The position numbers and the translations under genes are program-made. This document shows, in pieces, positions 8,945 to 16,988 of a DNA stretch of 39,329 nucleotides. The notes beneath the pieces were generated by a model. The model was not told where the DNA came from. It made no database searches and worked only from the letters and a program-made list of their open reading frames with translations. The DNA is taken from NCBI GenBank assembly GCA_030531385.1, contig JAUNNP010000012.1, positions 1 through 39,329 on the forward strand. Reading direction: 5' to 3'. The stretch comes from Eubacteriales bacterium (GTDB lineage Bacteria > Bacillota > Clostridia > Lachnospirales > Lachnospiraceae). Every line of letters starts with the position of its first letter. Position 1 is the first letter of the stretch.

Positions 8945-10158
8945 CCGTTAACTATTTTAACAAGCAGGTCCTCGTCACCAAAGCCGCCTGACTTTGATAT
9001 GATCTCATAATCCTTGTCATTATAGCGGACTCTGAATAATACTACACCGGTCTCGACCTCACAGACCGGATAATATTCTGTGCATCCGATAGCGTTGGCA
9101 AAGGCAAGAAGCGTATCACCGCCTACTATCATAAGTCTGGAATTAAGTCCGGCATCACACATATCTCTTATCAGCATGCCGGCGCGTCCTGATATTTCAG
9201 CTCTGAGCTCTTCACGCTCTTCATCGCTCATTTCCTCAAAGAGTCCTCTCTTTGCGTTAAGAGTGTCGACAAGGATACCGCTTCCGGCATCACTCATCAG
9301 TACAAGACCCTTAGCCATGGCAGTTAGCTTGGTAACATCATCAAGGAGCTGTGCGCTCGTAAGGTGGATACGGCTGAAGCCATTTCCCTCGGCATATGTC
9401 ATCTGGGCTTTGGAGATCGGATTTACGCTTCCGCATACAACAACAAGTGTTCCGGCCTTTTTTGGCGCTTCAACATTGTTGTCAAAGCCTAAGAATCTTG
9501 CAAGAGTCTGCGCAAGTCCGGCACAGCCGGCAACAAGCCTTGTGTCACCATCGCCAAACAAGGTTTCTACCTCGGCATCAAGATCGGCCTGGCTCTCACA
9601 GTCGTAAACGAGGATAGCATTCTTATCGCATCTCGGGGTGGACTTAATGGCGTCCTCAGCCCAGATGGACTTGATGCGTGTGGAACACTGCTTTCGCATA
9701 AGCTCGGGGATATAGCTCTCAGTTACAGGCTCAAACGGATCCTGCCCAAAAACGCTTTCTCGAACTATAATACCGTCAATATAGTGTACACCACCGGAGG
9801 TGTAACGATTCATGGAAGGCATGGCGGGAATGAAGTAGAGGTTGTTGGATGTGCTGCAGCCTTCAACGACCGCGGTAAGCTCGGCACCTATATTTCCGCG
9901 CAGTGCTGAGTCTGTCTTTTTATAAATGAGTCCCACCTTACCGTCTGCCATCTCAACGACCTTGCGTACTTTGCGGTATGCATCAAGCGGGTTGTCATGG
10001 CGGGTAGGAAGACACAGAACCAGTACCTCTGAAGGATCATCGACAAAATGCTCATCCCATTTTGTCATAACCTTCGTCTGCGCACCTGCTTCTGCAAACT
10101 TGACGCCTGTGTCAAGCGCGCCGGTGAAATCATCGGCTATTATCAGAACCTTGATCAT
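8935..10158 (-). CDS. dtnK: Four-carbon acid sugar kinase (DUF1537; D-threonate/D-erythronate kinase)
   Basis: The 407-residue protein begins IADDFTGALDTGVKFAEAG, the N-terminal signature of the DUF1537/four-carbon acid sugar kinase family (DtnK, OtnK, DenK). It also has GLIYKKTDSALRGNIGAEL, a central PAMPSMNRYT run and the C-terminal nucleotide-binding domain with VCGSVNPISKAQ and MIVGGDTLLAFANAIG. These enzymes phosphorylate the C4 hydroxyl of four-carbon aldonic or ketonic acids. The start has a GGGGGGAT site a few bases upstream. It is the first gene of a two-gene reverse operon with pdxA2. Exact substrate (D-threonate, D-erythronate or a 3-oxo acid) cannot be read from sequence; the PdxA2 partner favours D-threonate or D-erythronate. 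Confidence 0.88.
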   Translation of the reverse strand: MIKVLIIADDFTGALDTGVKFAEAGAQTKVMTKWDEHFVDDPSEVLVLCLPTRHDNPLDAYRKVRKVVEMADGKVGLIYKKTDSALRGNIGAELTAVVEGCSTSNNLYFIPAMPSMNRYTSGGVHYIDGIIVRESVFGQDPFEPVTESYIPELMRKQCSTRIKSIWAEDAIKSTPRCDKNAILVYDCESQADLDAEVETLFGDGDTRLVAGCAGLAQTLARFLGFDNNVEAPKKAGTLVVVCGSVNPISKAQMTYAEGNGFSRIHLTSAQLLDDVTKLTAMAKGLVLMSDAGSGILVDTLNAKRGLFEEMSDEEREELRAEISGRAGMLIRDMCDAGLNSRLMIVGGDTLLAFANAIGCTEYYPVCEVETGVVLFRVRYNDKDYEIISKSGGFGDEDLLVKIVNGVV

Positions 10159-10272
10159 TGGAAATCCCCCCTATAGTGCAGAAAACCGGACGTGCCGGAA
10201 ATGAATTCATAACAGTTATTTTATCATCATATTATTTAATCATAAAGAAGTTTTTATAAAAAAGTGACAAAA

Positions 10273-10294
10273 AAAGAGACATTTTAGTCTCTTT
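10273..10294 (-). terminator. Terminator after the small gene at 10329-10562
   Basis: On the reverse strand, AAAGAGAC pairs with GTCTCTTT across a six-base loop and is followed by a T run. It lies 35 bases past the stop of the small reverse gene and separates it from dtnK. Confidence 0.75.
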
Positions 10295-10328
10295 AGTTGT
10301 TAAAAAATAAACGATGTGTTAAATTGAA

Positions 10329-10562
10329 TTACTGCTTAAGGTTTCTTAAACTTTCAATAAGTTCGATATCTGAAGCATTCACCCTCATATTTGAGCTTAT
10401 GGTGCGGCCGTCGGGATATTCCATGTGTATTTCGATTATCGTGCCCTCAGGCGCGCCGCTCCTTCCGACTTCGGTAAGGAATGCGGCAAATTTGGGATGA
10501 TTTCCGGTAAATGTCGCCCACGCGCTTCTTATCTTCATCATTGCCTGTATATTGTCGAACAT
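10329..10562 (-). CDS. Small hypothetical protein (77 aa)
   Basis: I do not recognise a named family. The protein begins with a short helix (MFDNIQAMMKIRSAWATFTG) and then has a beta-rich part containing GTIIEIHMEYPDGRTISSN, which looks like a small compact alpha/beta domain. A GGAGA site precedes the start and a terminator follows the stop, which together with normal codon use make it a credible gene. It is divergent from the 2-hydroxyacid dehydrogenase, and the shared 120-base gap holds a palindromic operator-like site. Confidence 0.65.
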   Translation of the reverse strand: MFDNIQAMMKIRSAWATFTGNHPKFAAFLTEVGRSGAPEGTIIEIHMEYPDGRTISSNMRVNASDIELIESLRNLKQ

Positions 10563-10591
10563 ATCGTGATCTCCATTCTTTGTGTAATAAG

Positions 10592-10622
10592 TTTGATGTT
10601 ATCATCAAAAGTATGGTATACT
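10592..10622 (+). promoter_or_regulatory. Promoter of the 2-hydroxyacid dehydrogenase with overlapping operator palindrome
   Basis: TTGATG (10593-10598) and TATACT (10617-10622) form a promoter with an 18-base spacer. A perfect inverted repeat TTTGATG-TTAT-CATCAAA (10592-10609) covers the -35 and half the spacer, the usual place for a repressor site. Confidence 0.65.
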
Positions 10623-10683
10623 AAAACATCGGAAAATGTAAACCTAATAATGCAAATGAAATAAAAATTTAAGAGGAAATATT

Positions 10684-11637
10684 ATGTACAACATACTTGT
10701 TCTCATGAAAATCAATGAAGAAACAAAGGCAGCCTTCAGAGAGGCGGCCGGAGACAACAAGATCACCTTCGTGAATTACGGCATTAACGATCCGGTCCCG
10801 GCTGAGGTATCAGAGCTGCTTAAGGATGCCGATATAGTTATCGGACAGCCGGAGGCGGGAGCACTTAAAGCGGCTGAAAATATTAAGTGGCTTCAGTCAA
10901 GATTTTCGGGAGTGGATAACTATCTGGCACCCGGAGTGCTCGGGGATGATGTTATCATAACATCGGCAACGGGAGCATACGGACAGTCGGTAGCTGAACA
11001 TATCTTTGCCATGATGCTTGGCATTATGAAGAAGCTTCCGTTTTACAGAGATAACCAGATGAATAGTCTCTGGAATGACGAGGGTGCCGGAATGAGCCCT
11101 GAGGGCAAGAAAGTACTCATAATCGGAACAGGTGACCTTGGCTCTAATTTTGCTGTATTCTGCAAGGCCTTTGGCGCACATACCATAGGCGTGAGACGCG
11201 ATCCGTCAAAGGGAGCAGAGGGCATTGACGAGATGCATGGTATGGATGAGATAGACGAACTCATTAAGACAGCTGACGTTGTCGTTACACTTCTTCCGCA
11301 TTCTGAGGAGATGAAGGGCTTCTTCAACTATGAGCGTTTCATGTCAATGAAGAAGGATGCGATATTTATCAATGCCGGCAGAGGCCCGATCGTTGATTCC
11401 GACGGACTTAACAGAGCACTCTCCGAGGGACAGCTTTTTGGCGCAGCACTTGACACCACGGCACCGGAGCCGCTTCCTGCAGATCATCCGTTATGGAAGC
11501 AGCCGCGCGCTATTATCACACCTCATGTAGCAGGCGGAGATCATATTGAAAATACGATCATCAAGGTATCAAATATAGCGATCAGGAATCTTAAGGCTTA
11601 TCTTGCGGGAGAGCCTATGATCAATCGTAAGAGATAA
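10684..11637 (+). CDS. D-2-hydroxyacid dehydrogenase (NAD-dependent)
   Basis: This 317-residue enzyme belongs to the D-isomer-specific 2-hydroxyacid dehydrogenases. The N-terminal catalytic lobe contains WLQSRFSGVDNYL. The NAD fold has GTGDLGSNFAVFCKAFG with an RR dipeptide (GVRRDPS) where NAD- versus NADP-preference is set. Catalytic residues are visible: Arg in INAGRGPIVD, Glu in DTTAPEPLPADHPLW and His in ITPHVAGGDH. The substrate (glyoxylate, hydroxypyruvate or a branched 2-keto acid) cannot be told apart. It has its own promoter with a possible operator and is followed 42 bases later by a cyclophilin. Confidence 0.9.
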   Translation: MYNILVLMKINEETKAAFREAAGDNKITFVNYGINDPVPAEVSELLKDADIVIGQPEAGALKAAENIKWLQSRFSGVDNYLAPGVLGDDVIITSATGAYGQSVAEHIFAMMLGIMKKLPFYRDNQMNSLWNDEGAGMSPEGKKVLIIGTGDLGSNFAVFCKAFGAHTIGVRRDPSKGAEGIDEMHGMDEIDELIKTADVVVTLLPHSEEMKGFFNYERFMSMKKDAIFINAGRGPIVDSDGLNRALSEGQLFGAALDTTAPEPLPADHPLWKQPRAIITPHVAGGDHIENTIIKVSNIAIRNLKAYLAGEPMINRKR

Positions 11638-11679
11638 GAAAATACAAATATAATTGGGGATATCCCGGAGGTATTTATA

Positions 11680-12165
11680 ATGAAAAATCCTATTGTTACC
11701 ATGACAATGAATGATGGCTCGGTAATTAAGCTTGAGCTTTATCCGGACAAGGCACCTATCACGGTAGATAACTTTGTTTCACTTGTAAAGAAGGGCTTTT
11801 ATGATGGCCTCATCTTCCATAGAGTCATAAGCGGATTCATGATCCAGGGGGGAGACCCGGAGGGAACAGGCATGGGCGGCCCGGGCTATCAGATCAAGGG
11901 CGAGTTTGCCATGAATGGTGTAAACAACGACCTGAAGCATGAGAGAGGCGTTATTTCCATGGCGAGATCCATGAGACCGGATTCCGCAGGCAGCCAGTTC
12001 TTTATCATGCACAAGACCTCACCTCATCTTGACGGTCAGTATGCAGCATTTGGAAAGGTCATCGAGGGCATCGAGGTCGTAGACAAGATCGCATCAGTCA
12101 AGACTGATTACAGCGACAGACCGCTCACTGAGCAGAAGATAAAGACAGTTACAGTAGAGGAATAA
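11680..12165 (+). CDS. Cyclophilin-type peptidyl-prolyl cis-trans isomerase
   Basis: The 161-residue single-domain cyclophilin starts with no signal peptide, so it is cytosolic. Hallmarks are FHRVISGFMIQGGDPEGTG with the catalytic arginine, the GVISMARS run and GSQFFIMHKTSPHLDG, with FGKVIEGIEVVDKI near the C-terminus. CCGGAGG precedes the start. It isomerises prolyl bonds during protein folding. The gap to dapF is 64 bases with no clear terminator, so cotranscription is possible. Confidence 0.95.
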   Translation: MKNPIVTMTMNDGSVIKLELYPDKAPITVDNFVSLVKKGFYDGLIFHRVISGFMIQGGDPEGTGMGGPGYQIKGEFAMNGVNNDLKHERGVISMARSMRPDSAGSQFFIMHKTSPHLDGQYAAFGKVIEGIEVVDKIASVKTDYSDRPLTEQKIKTVTVEE

Positions 12166-12229
12166 TCATATATTTTCAATTTACGCTGTACAGAAATCAA
12201 AACCGGTGAAACAAAAACAGGAGGGCATC

Positions 12230-13120
12230 ATGAAATTCTGGAAAATGAATGGAGCCGGAAACGACTTTGTAATCATAAACAACCTTGTTGAAAACATAGA
12301 TATGGATAGACTCCCGGAGATAGCGCGTATACTTTGCGAGCGTCACATGTCCATCGGAGCTGACGGCTTTATGGCTGTCGGAAAGCCTTCGGAGGGAGTA
12401 CAGGCTGACTGCCGCATGCTTTTCTTTAACAATGACGGAAGCATAGGCGAGATGTGCGGAAACGGAGCCAGGTGCATTTCCCGCTACTGCCTTGAAAACG
12501 GTATCGGGGACGGCGATATGGTAACTATAGAGACCACAGCCGGAATAGTTACCGGAAAACGGATCAATAAGCAGCTTTACCGCATCAGACTTAATGATCC
12601 GAGCGTTATCGAGACAGAAAAAGAGCTTGAGGTCGATGGTGTGACATATAATTGTTCTTATGTAGTACTTGGAGATCCCGGCATTCCGCATATAGCAGTT
12701 GATTATCCCGCTGAAGCAGCCCGCATCTGCGGAGCGGAGCACCTTAAAGACGCAGACAGGGCAAAGCTTTTTGAGCTTGGAAGAAAGCTTCGTTTCCATC
12801 CTGATCTTCCAAAGGGTGCCAATGTTAATTTTTACGAGATGACCGGAGAAAATGAGCTTGATGAGATGACCTATGAGCGCGGAGTTGAGGACTTTACTTA
12901 TGCCTGCGGCACAGGCACAGGCTCTGTAGTCACAGCTCTTACCCTTATGGACAGGGTGAGCGGTGAGAATGTAAAGGTCAATGTCAGAGGCGGAGAGCTT
13001 TATGTAGATGTGGAAGAGGTAGACGAGACCGGAGAAGGAACAGCAGTTCACGGGCTTTATCTTACCGGCCCCACGAATATCGTCTGCAAAGGTGAAGTCA
13101 CAGATGAAAATCTTTGTTAA
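12230..13120 (+). CDS. dapF: Diaminopimelate epimerase
   Basis: DapF interconverts LL- and meso-diaminopimelate for lysine and peptidoglycan synthesis. The 296 residues show the N-terminal KMNGAGNDFVIINN, the first catalytic cysteine in EMCGNGARCISRY and the second in YACGTGTGSVVTAL, as expected for a two-cysteine racemase. The start at 12230 is fixed by CAGGAGGG at 12219-12226; the frame is open 24 bases further up but that start lacks a site. A sigma-A-like promoter and a hairpin follow the gene. A long open frame on the opposite strand is a shadow. Confidence 0.96.
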   Translation: MKFWKMNGAGNDFVIINNLVENIDMDRLPEIARILCERHMSIGADGFMAVGKPSEGVQADCRMLFFNNDGSIGEMCGNGARCISRYCLENGIGDGDMVTIETTAGIVTGKRINKQLYRIRLNDPSVIETEKELEVDGVTYNCSYVVLGDPGIPHIAVDYPAEAARICGAEHLKDADRAKLFELGRKLRFHPDLPKGANVNFYEMTGENELDEMTYERGVEDFTYACGTGTGSVVTALTLMDRVSGENVKVNVRGGELYVDVEEVDETGEGTAVHGLYLTGPTNIVCKGEVTDENLC

Positions 13121-13147
13121 AGCCTTGTACTGCAGATGTTCAATACA

Positions 13148-13176
13148 TTGACAAAGCAAATTGATTGGAGTAAAAT
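13148..13176 (+). promoter_or_regulatory. Strong sigma-A-type promoter upstream of the CoA-transferase
   Basis: TTGACA (13148-13153), a 17-base spacer and TAAAAT (13171-13176). Predicted transcription would begin near 13183, only about ten bases before the hairpin at 13193. Confidence 0.75.
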
Positions 13177-13192
13177 TTTGCGCGTAACGGAC

Positions 13193-13246
13193 AAGGATGT
13201 TATGCTCTGAGGGACATATACCTCTGCTCAGACATCCTTTTCTCTT
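13193..13246 (+). terminator. Large leader hairpin with T-rich tail (attenuator or small-RNA terminator)
   Basis: AGGATGT (13194-13200) pairs with ACATCCT (13232-13238), and inside it CTGAG (13207-13211) pairs with CTCAG (13227-13231); TTTTCTCTTTT follows. Placed directly behind a promoter and about 60 bases before the CoA-transferase start, it would give a short RNA of roughly 60 bases or condition read-through into the gene. Whether it acts as dapF terminator, attenuator or both is unknown. Confidence 0.6.
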
Positions 13247-13305
13247 TTAAGAAAATACTCTTTATCATTTTTATGGCTTAGAGAAATATTCAGGAGGGTT
13301 TTACA

Positions 13306-14499
13306 ATGAGTGCAAACAAGGGACCATTGTCAGGCATTCGCGTACTTGATCTGGGCAGACATGTTTCATGCCCTATCTGCGCACAGACACTTGGAGATTT
13401 AGGCGCTGAGGTTATCAAGCTTGAGAAGACAGGCTGGGGTGATGATACACGTCACAGCGGAAAGTTCCTCGGTGAGAACAGCATGTATTTCTGGTCAAAT
13501 AACCGCAACAAGAAGTCTGTTTCCATCAACTATCGTACAGAGGAAGGCAAGAAGGTGCTTCACGATCTTATCGAGAAGGCTGACATTATATTAGAGAATT
13601 TCCGTCCGGGCACCATGGAGAAGATGGGCTTTGGCTGGGAGACAGTTCATAAGATCAACCCAAGGATCATCATGGGTTCTATCAGCGGATATGGCGCAGG
13701 CAGCCCTTATCAGAACAGACCGGGCTTTGACTCAATGATCTCAGCTCAGTCAGGTATCATGGATATCAACAGAGCAGAGGAAGGTCCGAAGATAACCGGA
13801 GGTATCTGGTTCATCGATATCCTTGCAGGTATGTGGACAACAGTAGGTGTTCTTTCAGCTCTTCACCGCCGTGAGACAACAGGCGAGGGCGAGTATGTTG
13901 ATACATCTATGTATGACAGCGCACTCTTTGTTATGAACCAGCTCCTTCCATATGCAGCCAAGACAGGCGAGATCTCACGTTCAAGCCTTAAGAATGCTTA
14001 CGACTGCCCGGCAGGACGTTACAGATCAAAGGACGGCTATGTTATCTGCCTTGCGGGTTCTGACGGTCTCTTCCAGAGACTCCTTACACTTACAGACGAT
14101 CCGTTCCTTCACGATCCTAAGATCGCAGATCATGACACACGTCTTCTTCCTGAGTACTATGACAAGATCAACGAGCACGTTGAGGCACTCATGATGACAA
14201 AGACCGGTGATGAGTGGGATGAGATCTTCGATAAGACAGGTATCACAGGCGGAAAGATCAAGGATCTTAACGATGTTGTCAGAGACCCTGCTTCTTCAGC
14301 AAGAAATGCCACAGTTAAGCTTGAGGTTCCGGGCTTCGGCGAGGTTCCGTTCTCAGGCTTCCCGATCAACATCTCAGGTGAGGAATTTGGATTTACTCCG
14401 GCTCCTGCAAAGGTTGGTCAGGACACAGATGAAGTTCTTACAAGTATCCTTGGCATGAGCGCAGAGGAGATCGCTGCTTATAAGGCTGCAGGAAACTAA
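13306..14499 (+). CDS. Class III CoA-transferase (CaiB/BaiF family)
   Basis: The 397-residue protein starts with LSGIRVLDLGRHVSCPICAQ and LGAEVIKLEKTGWGDDTR, the N-terminal pattern of formyl-CoA/carnitine CoA-transferases. ADIILENFRPGTMEKMGFGW, ISGYGAGSPYQNRPGFD and the GIWFIDILAG run, containing the expected catalytic aspartate, follow. Such enzymes move CoA between carboxylic acids without ATP. The acid pair cannot be predicted, and no acyl-CoA genes flank it. An AGGAGGG site precedes the start. Codon use is strongly biased (many CTT, AAG, GGC), which suggests high expression. Confidence 0.9.
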   Translation: MSANKGPLSGIRVLDLGRHVSCPICAQTLGDLGAEVIKLEKTGWGDDTRHSGKFLGENSMYFWSNNRNKKSVSINYRTEEGKKVLHDLIEKADIILENFRPGTMEKMGFGWETVHKINPRIIMGSISGYGAGSPYQNRPGFDSMISAQSGIMDINRAEEGPKITGGIWFIDILAGMWTTVGVLSALHRRETTGEGEYVDTSMYDSALFVMNQLLPYAAKTGEISRSSLKNAYDCPAGRYRSKDGYVICLAGSDGLFQRLLTLTDDPFLHDPKIADHDTRLLPEYYDKINEHVEALMMTKTGDEWDEIFDKTGITGGKIKDLNDVVRDPASSARNATVKLEVPGFGEVPFSGFPINISGEEFGFTPAPAKVGQDTDEVLTSILGMSAEEIAAYKAAGN

Positions 14500-14525
14500 A
14501 TCCTATAATCAATTTTAAATCAATA

Positions 14526-14567
14526 AAAAACTCAGCGGGCTTCAGATAAGAAGCTCGCTCAGTTTTT
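14526..14567. terminator. Bidirectional terminator between the CoA-transferase and HAD genes
   Basis: AAAAACTCAGCGGGCTT faces AAGCTCGCTCAGTTTTT across a short loop, with one mismatch and a wobble. It also covers the last codons and stop of the reverse HAD gene. Confidence 0.8.
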
Positions 14568-15150
14568 CGTTAAGCGCGTCTCTCGATGTCACATGGAAAC
14601 CGGCGATACCGGCAGCGATACCGCCGTCGACATTGTCCTTTCTGTCATCAAAGAAGAGGCACTCCTCAGCCTTAAGATCATAGGTCTCAAGAAGCTTTTC
14701 ATATATGCCGCGGTTTGGCTTGGTCACCTTTACCTCGGATGAAACGATAGCCCCGTCCATCATATCCCAGAGCTGCATGCAGCCTGACATATGCATCATG
14801 AGAAGCTCCTTACTATAGTTTGAAAGTATATAGGTCTTATATCCGCGCTTTTTAAGCTCGGATATCTTGTCCCAGACCTCCGGGCGGTATACGACCATTT
14901 CCTCCGCGTGGCCTATAAACTGCGAAAGGAGCTCTAAGTCACGGCCTGAAAACTCCTCCTTAAAGGCCTCTATCACATCCCCAAACTCAATAAGACCGGC
15001 GTCGAGCTTATTGGTCCACACATTGGAGCAGAACATACCCCAGCCTATGCGGAAGGCCTCGTCCTCGGTGGCTCCATAGCTCATAAACATTTCCTTCCAG
15101 CGGTACTGGAAAAGCACGCCTCCGACATCAAAAATAAGATTCTTAATCAT
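14542..15150 (-). CDS. HAD-IA family hydrolase
   Basis: The 202-residue protein begins NLIFDVGGVLFQYRW; this DxGGV variant of motif I replaces the usual DxD, as in several epoxide-hydrolase-like and 2-haloacid-dehalogenase-like members. Motif II Ser/Thr lies in YILSNYSKELL, motif III Lys in VTKPNRGIYEKLL and motif IV acids in CLFFDDRKDNVDGG. It is therefore a likely phosphatase or related hydrolase of unknown substrate. Two tandem copies of a GAGGACACTT unit stand just before the start, giving two possible ribosome sites. Confidence 0.85.
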   Translation of the reverse strand: MIKNLIFDVGGVLFQYRWKEMFMSYGATEDEAFRIGWGMFCSNVWTNKLDAGLIEFGDVIEAFKEEFSGRDLELLSQFIGHAEEMVVYRPEVWDKISELKKRGYKTYILSNYSKELLMMHMSGCMQLWDMMDGAIVSSEVKVTKPNRGIYEKLLETYDLKAEECLFFDDRKDNVDGGIAAGIAGFHVTSRDALNEKLSELLI

Positions 15151-15151
15151 T

Positions 15152-15173
15152 AAAGTGTCCTCTAAGTGTCCTC
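15152..15173 (-). promoter_or_regulatory. Tandemly duplicated ribosome binding site
   Basis: On the reverse strand, GAGGACACTTA is followed directly by GAGGACACTTT and then the ATG of the HAD gene. The copy nearer the start is better spaced; the second would be an 11-base duplication of it. Confidence 0.5.
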
Positions 15174-15251
15174 AAAAAAATAATCTAAAATAGCGAAACT
15201 TATAGTAACATACAAATGACATCGGGGTCAAAAGGATTTAGTAGGATATGC

Positions 15252-15278
15252 GTGTCATGGGGACGGTTCTTTTGACAC
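15252..15278. repeat. Single copy of the GTGTCA/TGACAC palindromic repeat
   Basis: It starts GTGTCATGGGGACGGTTC and ends TGACAC, 27 bases. It has no inverted partner nearby, unlike the copies at 7625 and 21441. It lies in the divergent gap between the two HAD genes. Confidence 0.85.
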
Positions 15279-15329
15279 GAATGATGACACAGTGTGTGAA
15301 TAGCAATAATAACAGCAGGGAAAGATGCA

Positions 15330-15971
15330 ATGAAAAAAATAGACGCAATTATTTTTGACATGGACGGAGTCCTCATCGACTCAGAGGTGATAGTGGTAAG
15401 CTGCTGGAAGGAAATCGGAAGGCGCCACAACAGTCCAAAGCTTGAAGAAGCGGCAAGGGTCAGCATTGGCCTAAACGGAATAGAAAGGAAAAACAGCTTC
15501 CTTAAGGTGGCGGGAGAGGATCTTCCATATGAGGAATATGCAGCTGAGCAGCGAGGGATTTTTGCGGATACTCTGCCGCCGCTTAAAAAGGGAGTTCGCG
15601 AGATCATTGCGGCAATAAAAAAGCATGGCATCCCGATGGGACTTGCCACCTCAACGCAGCTTAGCTCAGTAAAGCGTGAGCTGAGCGCGCACGGCATATT
15701 TGACTGCTTTGATGTGATAGTGACGAGGGACATGATAGAGCATGGAAAGCCGGCACCGGACATCTATCTTAAGGCCTGTGAGGAGCTCAAAGCCGATCCG
15801 GCAAATGCTTACGGCGTGGAGGATTCGCGAAACGGCCTTAAGGCCCTCTATGACGCAGGGCTTCATACGATACTGGTGCCGGACCTCGTGACTGTAACAG
15901 AGGAGATGCATGAAATGGCAGAGGCAGAGCTTGATTCACTGCTTGATGTGATAGGGTATCTGGGGTTGTGA
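15330..15971 (+). CDS. HAD family phosphatase (beta-phosphoglucomutase-like)
   Basis: The 213-residue protein has a complete HAD core: motif I IIFDMDGVLIDSE, motif II threonine in GLATSTQLSSVKREL, motif III lysine in HGKPAPDIYLKACEEL and motif IV in YGVEDSRNGLKALYDAG. The four-helix cap (about residues 15-80) places it with beta-phosphoglucomutase and phosphoglycolate-phosphatase-type enzymes that dephosphorylate small sugars or acids. The start has a GCAGGG site. It is divergent from another HAD gene; they differ in motif I and are not a recent duplication. Confidence 0.88.
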   Translation: MKKIDAIIFDMDGVLIDSEVIVVSCWKEIGRRHNSPKLEEAARVSIGLNGIERKNSFLKVAGEDLPYEEYAAEQRGIFADTLPPLKKGVREIIAAIKKHGIPMGLATSTQLSSVKRELSAHGIFDCFDVIVTRDMIEHGKPAPDIYLKACEELKADPANAYGVEDSRNGLKALYDAGLHTILVPDLVTVTEEMHEMAEAELDSLLDVIGYLGL

Positions 15972-16025
15972 AATTCTGTTACGCTTCAAGAATGAAGCGA
16001 GATGCCATTCTGGCTGCGAGGTACA

Positions 16026-16772
16026 CTAAATTCCTCTCGACAGCTGTCTTCCCCAGGTTTTCACTGTCTGCTGCTTTAAAAATTCAATCAGAGGATCAAG
16101 CTTAAGCCCGATATCAAAATGCTCAAGCGCGGCATAATATTCTTTCCTGTCCTCTTCATGGATAGTAATTATCGGGTGATTATTTAACACCAGCAGATAA
16201 TTCATAGCCAGTCTGCCGGTGCGTCCGTTTCCGTCTGCAAATGGATGGATATTTTCGAATTTTGCATGGAAGAATGCTGCCGCAGTGAGTATCTTGTCCT
16301 CAGGAACAGAAGATATATCCTCCAAAAGTTCCCTGATTTCTTCCTCAACGTCCTCGGGCAAGGCTCCTATTTCATATTTGCCGGTCACATAATCATGCTT
16401 TTTATATTCGCCGGGTCTCTCACCAAGCTTCCATCTGCGCTCATCATAAGTGTTTTCAGTCAGCTTAAACTGAAATTCCTTAAGGAGAGCTTCATCCAGC
16501 GATCGTCTGTCCGCAAAGGCTTCAAGAAAAAGCTCATAAGCATTTTTAGCATTTCTTATCTCAAAAAGCGTTCTGAGGTCTCCGGTATATGAGCTTACAC
16601 CATCGTGCTCAAATATTTCTCTTGTATCATTATAGGTGATTTTGTCATTCTCAAGCTTTCCTGAATTATAGGCATAGGAAATGCTCTTGCCGTTCATTAT
16701 TTCGGCAAGCTCTGCATCGTTATCTATCGATCTGCTTTTCCAATATTCCAAAACGGCTTCGTATGCTGCCAT
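16026..16772 (-). CDS. Fic family protein with self-inhibitory motif
   Basis: The 248-residue protein has the Fic active-site motif HPFADGNGRTGR at about 176-187, complete with the catalytic histidine and ATP-binding GNGR. Fic enzymes usually transfer AMP from ATP to target-protein hydroxyls. Near the N-terminus, SGKLEN (37-42) matches the (S/T)xxxE(G/N) inhibitory helix, making this a class II, autoinhibited Fic. The start at 16772 is preferred because GAGGGAAG sits just before it; a GTG 21 bases upstream is in frame. No antitoxin or secretion gene is adjacent, so a housekeeping or stress role is as likely as a toxin role. Confidence 0.9.
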   Translation of the reverse strand: MAAYEAVLEYWKSRSIDNDAELAEIMNGKSISYAYNSGKLENDKITYNDTREIFEHDGVSSYTGDLRTLFEIRNAKNAYELFLEAFADRRSLDEALLKEFQFKLTENTYDERRWKLGERPGEYKKHDYVTGKYEIGALPEDVEEEIRELLEDISSVPEDKILTAAAFFHAKFENIHPFADGNGRTGRLAMNYLLVLNNHPIITIHEEDRKEYYAALEHFDIGLKLDPLIEFLKQQTVKTWGRQLSRGI

Positions 16773-16883
16773 GGTCTTCCCTCGTTTAGTCACTGAAATG
16801 AATGCCTGATATTACGGAATTTTTATGCATGTCTTAATCATTACTATAGCACTCATTGGGCGTTTTCGGAAATAATTTCAAAA

Positions 16884-16911
16884 TTTACACTTGTGTTCTT
16901 TCGCATATAGT
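16884..16911 (+). promoter_or_regulatory. Possible promoter of the EamA transporter
   Basis: TTTACA (16884-16889), a 16-base spacer and TATAGT (16906-16911). Around it, TTCGGAAAT (near 16865) and ATTTCCGAA (near 16972) are inverted copies that could fold the leader. Confidence 0.45.
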
Positions 16912-16988
16912 TGTACAACATTTATGTCAAAAAACCATGCGTATTTTTGGTTAATATTTCGAGCAAAATATTTCCGAATTATTTAAAA

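Noticed and set aside
12197..13159. A 320-residue open frame on the reverse strand
   Set aside because: It lies fully opposite dapF, which has complete catalytic motifs and a ribosome site; the reverse frame is an effect of codon bias.
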